NCBI GenBank assembly: GCA_036940085.1
Contig: JALLBK010000014.1
Location: 1-64,000, forward strand
Direction: 5' to 3'
Origin: Discostella pseudostelligera
Taxonomy: Eukaryota; Bacillariophyta; Thalassiosirophyceae; Thalassiosirales; Thalassiosiraceae
Length of the DNA: 64,000 nt
A model generated the notes under the pieces. It worked only from the letters and a program-made list of their open reading frames with translations, was not told where the DNA came from and made no database searches. The position numbers and the translations under genes are program-made. Below are positions 52,772 to 62,200 of the stretch, in pieces (within the stretch, counting starts at the first letter, position 1; every line of letters begins with the position of its first letter).

Positions 52772-53407
52772 ATGCCATCTCCGAGCTCTGTCACTTCTTT
52801 ATTGATGTGCGCCCATCATAGGGTCGCACGCCTCTTTCAAAATCGAGCCCATCTTGATTTGGCGAAAAGATCGTTCTACTGCGTGGCATATCAACGCGAA
52901 CGACCATCAATACCTTCACCTGCACCAAGCTCGCGCCCGTTCCATTTTTCTCACTGTTTTTACAACAACAAATATGATGGTCGCTCGCCGGATAGTGATG
53001 AACTAATCCATCAATCTGTTGAGAGTAGAAGTAATGATGTCCTTGACTCATCAGAAAACAATAGAGCACATGATGCACGAGAATCATTTACCGACATACC
53101 CGGAACGACGAATACTAAAGCGAAGACACTTGCCATTATATACACATGTAAGGTCTGCAATACTCGCTCGGCAAAGCAATTCACCGAAAACGCCTACAAG
53201 TATGGGGTTGTTTTAGTTAAATGCCCGGGGTGTCAAAACCATCATCTGATTGCTGATCGATTAGGTTGGTTCGAAGATAAGGGGGTGGATGGGAAAGGGT
53301 GGGATGTGGAAAAATTATTAGCAGAGGCGGGAGAGAATGTCAAAGCAGTTTCGGGAAATGATGTTTTGGAATTAACTTTAGATGATATTGCGGGTAAAAA
53401 GACTTGA
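52772..53407 (+). CDS. DNL-type zinc-finger protein (Zim17/Tim15/DNLZ family), mitochondrial Hsp70 escort
   Basis: 211 residues. An Arg/Ser-rich N-terminus with few acidic residues (about 1-60) looks like a mitochondrial presequence. The C-terminal domain (about 125-190) has IYTCKVCNTRSAKQF, then VVLVKCPGCQNHHLIADRLG followed by WF. This gives the CxxC...CxxC zinc site and the hallmark loop, here ADRLGWF instead of DNLGWF. In yeast and animals this family keeps mitochondrial Hsp70 soluble and supports protein import; plants also have plastid forms. Which organelle applies here cannot be decided from sequence. It converges with the importin gene, 88 bp away. Confidence 0.88.
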   Translation: MPSPSSVTSLLMCAHHRVARLFQNRAHLDLAKRSFYCVAYQRERPSIPSPAPSSRPFHFSHCFYNNKYDGRSPDSDELIHQSVESRSNDVLDSSENNRAHDARESFTDIPGTTNTKAKTLAIIYTCKVCNTRSAKQFTENAYKYGVVLVKCPGCQNHHLIADRLGWFEDKGVDGKGWDVEKLLAEAGENVKAVSGNDVLELTLDDIAGKKT

Positions 53408-53495
53408 GGTTATCTCATTGATAGAGTTGTAGGTTGGAGCAAGCGAGCAGTATTCTATAGCTTACTTAAACAAAGAGACTTCACTACCTAGGTCA

Positions 53496-56400
53496 TTATG
53501 ACGAAGAAATCACATGGGCAGACTGATTTCGTTGCGAATCAACGGCCGCGAATATTTGTTGGCATGTTGCAACAGTCTCAGCAGACAACGCAGCCTGAAC
53601 TTGCTGATAAATCTCAGGCTCTCGCTGGTACGCTTCCTTCAGCACATCGTTGACAAAGTGTACCTCGTCCAGATTGTCAAGGGGGCTGTGAAAGTCATCG
53701 ACATCATCATCCTCATCCTCGTCCCATCCATCGCCAAGAAGGAACTGAGATATATCCCCGCCACCGGACAATTTGTTCATGGCACTCATGTAGGCCTCAT
53801 CAGTGTGCCCAACATCTTCGTCCTCGTCGAATCCCTCCCATTCATCATCATCGCCGGCCTCCGTTTCAATTTTCCCATCATCCTCATTTTGTTCCTTCTC
53901 GGCATCTTCCTTCATCTTTGCGGCAAGTTTGACAGCGGCAGAAATGATGTCGGGGATCATCGTTCCAACATGCTGAGGCAGCGAAGAAGCAGGAATGCGT
54001 AGAATCGAAAGCAGGCCTAGCACTGACATCTTTTGGGAGAGCCATCCATCCATGTGGTCCGTTTCCTTTATCCACTGAGAGATAATCTGATGAGTGATTC
54101 CTCGCGTTTCTAATTCTCTAAGCTCCAACTCGGGGTTGTAATATAAAGCTGATGCCAATACCTGATAGAGGACATGACGTGTGGAGGGAATCTCCGCATT
54201 GACCTGCTGACCCAACTTCACTAGTACAATATCATTGATAGTTGGAACATACGCGTCTACCTGTCCAGTGCAATTGTGCAACACACTCATGTACAGGGTG
54301 AGTGCCTTCCGCTGTTCGGATTCAGACGCACGATCATCGGACACTACTGTTTTGGAGACGATATTGAAAACCATGTCAATGAATTTCAGTGATCCGCCCG
54401 GCGTATCGGCAGCCGCGGCAAGGAAATGTTGCGGATCCTTTAAGATGAAGTTGTTCATCGGAGGCGTCATCAGGATCATGTAGTCAAAGGCCCAGTTCTC
54501 GAATGCTATATACAAAAGTGGAAATGCTTCCCACAACTGAGGCGACAGTTGAAGCGGGAAGTAAGTGAGGAAGGTCAGAGTGTCCAACGCAAACTCAACA
54601 TACTCCAAATATTCTCCATCATTTCCCAATATTTGCAACACTAGAGGAATCAGGTGAGGTTCCATGCCCTTGTACAGCTCGGGATGCTCACATATACCCT
54701 TTAATACAGTGTTGATGCATTCAAGACACTGTGCCGCAGCCATGGCGGCATCGTCGTCATCTTCTCCCGCATCAATGTAATTTCTGAAGGCGCTGGAGAG
54801 CTCCGTCACCAATGCAATGGCATGCGGCTTAATATGTTCGCCAAATGTGTCGATAATGACCTGGAGGGCCGCCACAACTTCATCATTGCCTATTTCATTC
54901 ATGATGCGGAAGTACTCATTCAAGATTTGCGGAAGAACGGGAAGTAGTGTGACATCCGCACCCTCCACCTCAATTAGGAATCGAAGCGCCTTACTCGCCT
55001 CAATCTGAACAGGGAGAGCTGGATCGCTCAGCCGCTGCAGGACCAATTGAATCAAGTTCCTCAGGTGGGTTCCATCATCCGACCAGGGTATCTCCGAAAA
55101 TCGCTGCACCATCCAACATGCTCTACATCTCAAAAAACCCACAGGGCTGTTGAAGTCGGGGAACACACTCGATATCATCAACCCCTCCAACTCATTAGCG
55201 TACTTCTTCTTTGATATCAATATCTCCGACAGTGAACCAAACATTAATAGCGCACAATCCTTCTCGACATGATTGCGATTGGCCTCATCGGTGACATTGT
55301 ACCGAGACAATATCTCCGTCAAAAACAGAAGCAATGGTTTCATCGTATCCTTTCCACGATGCTTCACCGCACTGGTCACCAACGTAATTGCCGACATTCG
55401 CGGATCATAAAAGTCCGCCAACGGGGAGTTTTGCTTGTGTACAAACTCATGCGGATCATTCTCAAACTCATCGATATCCTCGGGCGTTAGGCACATGGCG
55501 GGGAAACATACCTTGTAGAGCAAGAAGTCCATGTGTGGCTTTAGGAGTTTGTAGGTGGGTGCCAATTCCACGGCCAAATCAATAAAGTTGAGACAATAAT
55601 GCACCACACGATCGGTACAGAATTGTCCCGAGGGACGTAGATTGAGTGTTTCACAGACTGGAGTGAGGAAGGAGGGGGCGACATTGCGCGAGAAGTAGGT
55701 GGCAAATTCTTTCACTTCTTCTTCGGCATAGTTGGGAATACCGTAACGGGAGAATAGACGCGTCATAATTTGGGCTGCCCACTTCTTCACCTTCCACCAT
55801 GGCCATGCATTCCGTTCTTCTTTCGAGGTGGGTTGATTCTTCGGTTCGAGGCCGGTGCTTGCCTCCGGCAAAGGCTTCGATAGCACAGCCTTGAGCACTT
55901 CAAACCATGGTCCCATAGCTTCTGGATTGGCCAACGCAGGTGACGGAGTCGCGGAGGCGGAACCATCGGCATTGTTGCCATTGGGTAGATAAAATTGCGT
56001 AGAACTCCAAAATATCTTGAGAATTTGTTTCAGCATCAAGGCAGCCTCAAGACTGTGTTCATTGGGTCCTGACAAACGTTGTGCAAGGGGTAGGATCAAC
56101 GCGAAGCTCTGCATGACGATTTGATTTAGTGGACCACGCAGCTCACGACTTTTGTACTCGTATCGTTTGCACACCTTCCGCATAGCGAGTAGTGCATTAT
56201 GTACACGCAATGCCTGAGATGGGTCGGCATTTTGTGCAATCGCCTGCAGCAGGACGGGGAGCAACTCTGGCCACTTATCGGGGAAATCATGTATGGCAAT
56301 GCAATGGAGAGTTTCGGCCATTAGGTCCCGAATGGATTTGTCAGGTTCGGATAGGAGACATTCAATTAGCTTCCCCCTCGATGCAGCTTTGTCCGCCTCA

Positions 56401-56845
56401 GAGAGTAATGCGGATTTTGTCGGTGTGCCATCGGGGTTGGTGGAACCATCTGTGGGGGGGAGGGCCAATCCAAGATATGAAACGCGCTCGACCCAACATT
56501 CGCGACATATATTCTTCAACTGGATAGCCGCCGCTTGTCTGACTTCGTATTGAACCTATGCAGAATGACGATGAGATAAACAACAAATCATCATTAATAA
56601 TAGAATAAATCCAGCAGTTGCAACAAAGAAATTACGTTACATCCACAGGCGCCGCACACATGATCTCATCTTACCTGCTTTTCTTCAATAATGTGTAGCA
56701 GCATCTGAGGCGCTCCCGGTACGAATTTGAATTGCTTAATCGCCGCCTCGGCAGGATCGCGAATGCTGCGGTCCGGACTGAAGGACTGCTGAAGGGCCAC
56801 GTGCAGTGCCTCCACTTGTGTCATGTCAACGGTACTGTCGACCAT
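53496..56845 (-). CDS. importin-7/8-type karyopherin beta
   Basis: Exons 56675-56845 and 53496-56555 join across a 119-bp GT-AG intron (phase 0), giving 1076 residues, close to importin-7/8 (about 1040). The importin-beta N-terminal domain spans the junction: VEALHVALQQSFSPDRSIRD, APQMLLHIIEEKQ then VQYEVRQAAAIQLKN. HEAT repeats follow, with HDFPDKWPELLPVLLQAI and CKRYEYKSRELRGPL, both typical of the Cse1-like IPO7/8 group. The C-terminal region is very acidic (EDEDDDVDD), as in importins that carry basic cargo. Role: Ran-dependent import of ribosomal proteins, histones and other cargo into the nucleus. The ATG at 56845 is chosen because the longer frame begins with GTG. It shares a divergent spacer with the telobox Myb gene. 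Confidence 0.92.
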
Positions 56846-57529
56846 CTTGTGCTGGTCCGGTTGGGGAATTTCCCTTGACTCCCTGCTATCCCTGTAGCCT
56901 CGTATCAATGATTGGTGGAGTTCCACAGCCACTGAGCCTTCTGTGGGTTGCAGATAATCGTATCACCGCGTAGGACGGGGGTATCGTAGCTGGAGGGGAC
57001 GGCGAATGGAGGACCTGATATTGACTGCTGGGCTGCACCAATCGGCAATCGGCAATCGGCTGGTGGCTATGATGCGGCATCCTGCTACGGCTGCGGCAAC
57101 AATGGTGGACAATGAGACTTTGGTCTGTCTGGCGTCGTAAGTAGTGAATCTTTCGTCTGTCTGATCTGACGTCAGGATGGCGGGACGGAAGGCGGGAAGG
57201 AGAGATAGATGGCGGGAACCTGTGATACGGGTGCAGATCCATTGGCCGCATTTTTCCGATAGTAGCAGTCAATTACCTCGAACACGTTGATCGACACCAT
57301 CATTGGCGCTTCATTTATCGATATAAATGGTCCCTCCCTAGCCCTCTAGAGATACAAGATGAGAATACTACTCCTGCTGCGAGCCGGATTCTCGGGCGCC
57401 GATCCGCCACGCCAATGATGGCGACGCCGACGCCGCCGCCTAGTGCCCGCGCTCTCACTACTTCGTCAACACCTTCCACTCCGGCAGTCTCATCGACGCG
57501 TTGGATGGGGGGCGATCCAGTTCGGTGGG
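56846..57529. other. divergent spacer of importin and Myb genes
   Basis: 684 bp. It holds GGCAATCGGCAATCGGCTGG near 57042, a CRE palindrome and three GGCGGGA words (listed separately). An ATG at 57415 begins a short upstream ORF. Confidence 0.6.
57167..57220. promoter_or_regulatory. CRE palindrome TGACGTCA followed by three E2F-type GGCGGGA words
   Basis: TGACGTCA at 57167-57174 is a perfect bZIP/CRE site. GGCGGGA words follow at 57179, 57191 and 57211, within 54 bp in total. The cluster lies about 320 bp from the importin start and 310 bp from the Myb start, so it may serve both genes. Confidence 0.5.
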
Positions 57530-57540
57530 ATGAAAAATAG
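57415..57540 (+). other. upstream ORF overlapping the Myb gene start
   Basis: A 41-codon frame (start MMATPTPPPSARALTT) that stops at TAG 57538-57540, overlapping the ATG at 57530 by 11 bp in another frame. It could limit translation of the main frame. Alternatively the true first exon uses this ATG and is spliced, but I found no convincing intron. Confidence 0.35.
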
Positions 57541-59053
57541 ATATGCTAGTGCTACTGCTGGAATAGAAGTTATCGATGTTGACGAAGATGAAGGTAACAA
57601 TAACAAATTGGGTGATGTATCTACTGGACAGTTAAAATTTGCCAATGACGTGCACCTCAACAATGACAACGATAGAGATGATGTCACCGAAGACACGCCA
57701 TCGCCCCTTCGTGTCATTTTAGATCTGATTGATGCCACCTGTCACGAAATCATCCGCCTTGGTGGGGAGGACACCATGAATTCCAATGATAACGATGATG
57801 ACGACGACGAGGTGAAGGAGTTCATTATGCCTACATGTGCATCGTATGCCAGACTGGCCCAACGGTTGGGATATTACATGGGTTTGTTGAAGCAAGGTTA
57901 CCCGAATGGTGAACAGCAGCAGCATCCAATTGTCTTGGAGAAGGGTACTGACATTTGGTATCGACTAGTCATGGCGAAATTGATCCTTGATATATTCGCC
58001 AAGGAGCCATATCCTCATAAATTCCAGGATATGGTTGACTGTGATGCATCCGTTGGCTATGATGGGCCCAAGAACTCACTGATGGATATGGCACCGTCCC
58101 GGTGGTCGAAACTACGATATGCATTTACCGAGCTGCGCGATGCATTTCATGGACGAGATGTACAGGAACAAATTCAACAAGCAGGTATGACGTGGGCGGG
58201 ATCACACAAATCGATCATTTGCGCAATGGAGGGATTTGAGGCGTTGGCTACATTAACGAAGAAATTGCGTGGATTGCCAGCTAGAATCAACAATCCTGAT
58301 GACATAACGGATGTCATGAAATTGAGCCGTGTCGAGAAATATGTCAAGCGATACATTGCCACGTCGGACAGGATTGACACAATACTTGACAACGAAGGAT
58401 CCAGGAAGTATTTTGAACACCTCTTTATACCTACGGATCGACTTCCTACCTATCCTGATGATGAACCAGACCCTCCTAACTTTAGAAATGTAAAGGTACG
58501 GATAGATTCTATTTATGCAATGAAAGTTGTCGTTCAAGGTGCCTACGAACAGCAGAAATTTCCAGTACAACAATTTAAGTTTGTATTGCTTAACACGTTG
58601 AAAAATTGGGAAGGGATATATCTACCAAAGCCGGTCCTCTTCAGTGTCGATCGGTACTTCAAGTTCAAGGGCGAGGAGCCATTGTCGTCCTCAATCGCCA
58701 CTGAATCAAAGGAAGATATTGTTCCAGAGAAAGAAGTAATAATGAAGGAACTAAATCATCCGGTAACAAGTAGTCGTCATCCAAAGAAGGAGATGGAGTT
58801 GAGTCTAAAACCGGAGAAGAAGATGAGGCGAGCGAAGAGAATTCCTTTCACCGAGGTGGAGAAGGAATGTCTTCTCAAGGGTGTCAGGAAGTTTGGCGTG
58901 GGAAGCTGGGCGAAAATCTTAGATCACTACCGCGATGTATTTCAGGTTAACGATAGAAACAATGTCAATCTTAAGGATCTCTACAGGAACTTGACCAAAG
59001 TTAAAGCTGGTGAAGAAGCTTATCCGTGGGTGCCTCGTAATCATCGCTTGTAG
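57530..59053 (+). CDS. telobox-type Myb/SANT protein (TRF-like)
   Basis: 507 residues from the first ATG. The frame is open upstream to 57443, but that start is GTG. The C-terminal Myb domain (about 430-495) reads RIPFTEVEKECLLKGVRKFG, GSWAKILDHYRDVF and then NVNLKDLYRNLTKV. The VNLKDLYRNL segment corresponds to the VDLKDKWRNL telobox of telomere-repeat binding proteins (TRF1/2, plant TRB/TRFL). A mainly helical central region (about 60-330) may be a dimerisation part, though no TRFH domain can be proven by eye. It likely binds telomeric or telomere-like repeats in the nucleus (inference). It converges with the giant coiled-coil gene (175 bp apart). Confidence 0.8.
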   Translation: MKNRYASATAGIEVIDVDEDEGNNNKLGDVSTGQLKFANDVHLNNDNDRDDVTEDTPSPLRVILDLIDATCHEIIRLGGEDTMNSNDNDDDDDEVKEFIMPTCASYARLAQRLGYYMGLLKQGYPNGEQQQHPIVLEKGTDIWYRLVMAKLILDIFAKEPYPHKFQDMVDCDASVGYDGPKNSLMDMAPSRWSKLRYAFTELRDAFHGRDVQEQIQQAGMTWAGSHKSIICAMEGFEALATLTKKLRGLPARINNPDDITDVMKLSRVEKYVKRYIATSDRIDTILDNEGSRKYFEHLFIPTDRLPTYPDDEPDPPNFRNVKVRIDSIYAMKVVVQGAYEQQKFPVQQFKFVLLNTLKNWEGIYLPKPVLFSVDRYFKFKGEEPLSSSIATESKEDIVPEKEVIMKELNHPVTSSRHPKKEMELSLKPEKKMRRAKRIPFTEVEKECLLKGVRKFGVGSWAKILDHYRDVFQVNDRNNVNLKDLYRNLTKVKAGEEAYPWVPRNHRL

Positions 59054-59228
59054 AGTGAAGTTGTAGTCTTAAATCTGTGTTAGATGGACATTCCGGTAGA
59101 GGAATTGATCGGTGGGTGAAAGACTGTGTCTTTTACAACGAGGAAAGACTCACGAACTCACAAATAGAACAATTAAGTATGAATTACATGGAATATGAAA
59201 TAATTTCTCTTCCGTCGCTCGGAACCGG

Positions 59229-62200
59229 CTATATTCTACCAAATGAGTCTGCATCACCATTTTGTTGGTGCTGCTGAGCCCCACCACCCTGTTGCAATAA
59301 ATTTGTCACATGTTCAAGTTGCTCCTCCCACGAACGCAAACGAGCCTCGTACTCATTGCACTGCTTCTCTCGATCCTCCAAGAGTTTGCGCTGCCTGCTG
59401 ACTTCCTCGTGCCGTTTCTGAAGCTGGTTGGATACTTCGTGCATCCGTTGTTTACCCTCATTGGACTTCTCTTGTTCCTCATGAACGTCACGCTCCATCT
59501 CCAGTAACCGTTGCTCGTTCCGAGCCAACTCTATCTCTTTGACCTTCTGTTCTTGCAGCTTATCTTCCAATTCTTTCTGCAGAGATTCGATTGCATTACG
59601 TTCCTCACGCATCAGTTGATATAAGTTGCTATTCTTGTCCGACTCTTTGCGCACATTTTGCTCGTACAATGCTAGCTCAGTTGCCTTCTTTTCGATGAAG
59701 CGCTGTTTCTTCTGCAATCTCTCGTCTTGGAGCGTAATCGTTTTCATTAAGTCCTTCAATTTCTGAGTTTGCTGATCAATTTGAGTGCTCTTATTGTCCA
59801 AACCTCTCTCCAAGCCAACAACGCGCATGTGAAGCTTCAACTTTTCACGCTCCAGATCCTGCTTCTCTTCCGTCCATGACGCACAGTGACTTTGGAAGTT
59901 CTCGATTCGACATATGATGGCCTGCACTTGATCGTGTCGTATTGACAATTCTCGCGATGCCTGTTCGAAGGATTCAAATTTCATTTCGCTTACTCGTTTC
60001 ATTGCAGAGGATAGTCGTGCTAGAGAAGCTCGGGCACCAATCACATTGCCCTCGAGCGATGAAACCTGATGTATAAGAAGATGAATGACAACGATAACAA
60101 AGATGAAGTAAGAGGATACGTGAGGAATGTCAAATTGATTTGCAGCTGAGATCATCAATCTTACCTCGTTGGTCAAAGTATCTTTTCGGTGCTTCAATTC
60201 GTCGACAATTTTAGATCCTGACTTCACGCGGAGATTTACGTCATTAAGAGCGCTTTCCTGGACTTCCACCTCCCGCAGTACACGGTTCAACTGGTTTTGG
60301 GCATCGGCGAGGTTGGACTTGATGGAAGTTCGACTCATAGAAGCTTTCTCATTGAGTGATTTGAGCCCTTGTGATGCCTCCTTGCACTTGCCGGTTAGGA
60401 CATTCAACCGTGCTTCTTCCTCTATCATTCTCAAGGTGATGGATTCAGCTTCTTTGTCGAGGCTTTGCTGTCTCGTATGCAAAGAGTCCTCTAACCTCGA
60501 TAACTCGGTCTCCCTCATACGCATATCTTCATCTTTCTTCTTCGACATCGCATTAAAACGAGACTCTCGGTCATTCAGATCCGTAATTTTCTGTGCCAAA
60601 ACCCTTTTTTCTGCGATGATTTCAGATACTTTAGAGTCCAGGTCGTTCCTATCCTTCGACAACTGCTCCATGGCCTTTGACACTTGATCGGCTTGTACAT
60701 TTAATGCATTCTCTCGTTGATTCAAAGACTTTTCTCTCGACACGAGATCCTCTGTCTGCTGTGCTAGAGTGGATAATTCTTGTTGCAACTTCGACTCCTT
60801 CTCACATAATCGACGTTGCTCCTCTTCAATTTGCGTGATAATCTCGTTAACCTCTTCCTTCGCGGCATTTATTGACTGCTCTTGTGAACTTAGTTCTGCC
60901 TCTCGCTGTCGATGTGCTTCTGTGAGTTCAGCAAGCTTTTGGCTTTGGTCGCGTGATGAATTTTGCGACCGAATCATCTCTAATTGGAACTCCCTTTTGC
61001 GACTTTCCAACTCCTTACGTTGCGTTGCTAAGATATTCATTTCACTCGTAACCTGGTCCTGATCCTTCTTGACACGTATTTCATACTCGGCGACGTCTTT
61101 CAAGCGCTTGGTCAGGTCATCGTTTAATTTTGAACAAACAACTTCCCTTTCCGCAATGATCTGTTCACGAGACTTCAACTCGTCTGTTAATATCGATTGG
61201 GCTCTCTCATCCTCAACCAGCTTCCTACTCAATTGTTCGACCTCACTTTCACGTATTTCACACGCATGCTCTCGTCTCTCAACTTGTGCGCCGCGTATTT
61301 TTGCATCCTCCTCCCTTCTTTTGCAGACGGCATCCCTCTCTATCAAGTTCCTTGCAATTAAGTCTAACCTCTCTCTCTCTTCTGACTGCGTGGCTCTACC
61401 CTCGACGAGCTGCCTGCTCAACTCTTCCACCTGACTTTCACGCTGTAAGCACGACTTTTCACGTTCATCGATATTTCCAGCGCGCAATTCCACATCCTGT
61501 TCCCTCCTTGTGCAAAGAGCCTCTCGTTCGATGAATTCTTCAATACGTGCGTTGGCATCGCCGATGTCTCGTGCGCATATTTGCTCTCGTTCCAGTATGG
61601 CATCAGCCGCTTCGGCTACCTCGCGTTCGAGCAACTTGCAGGACTCTTCGCGTTCATTGAGTTTGTCGTTGAATTGCGAGTTCATCTGCTCATGTCGCTT
61701 GCATTCTTCCTCACGTTGGGATACTGTCTCTTCTAGTTGCGACACCGCTTGCTCACGATCGTATACCACCCGTGCCAATTCTTCTAACTCCTTGAATTTG
61801 TTGGCACAGTCGCGTTCATTCTCCTCCAGTTTTTTAGCAGCAACATCTGCCTCTTTTTCCCGACGAGCACACGTCTTCTCTCTCTCCGCCAATGCCTCGG
61901 CGCGTTGTTCAAGACAAGTGTTACCATCCATCAATTTTGCTTCCCTTTCTTTGATGATCTTCAAACTATTTTCAATGGTCATCTCGCGCTGAGAACAGCC
62001 ATCTTCACGTCGTTGAACATCGGCAGCTTGCATTGTGATTTCTTTCAGGCGGTTATCAATATCCTCCTCGTCCTTTGCGCATGCCTTTTCTCTCGTAGAG
62101 AGTTCCTCAAACCGTACTTCGAGTATGTCTTCCATGTCACTGCACGATGATTCACGCTTAACCAAAGTTTCTACTCGAACCTTTAGCGAATCTGCATACT

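Noticed and set aside
56846..56932. Longer N-terminus for the importin gene
   Set aside because: It starts with GTG; ATG 56845 places the protein at normal family length and start.
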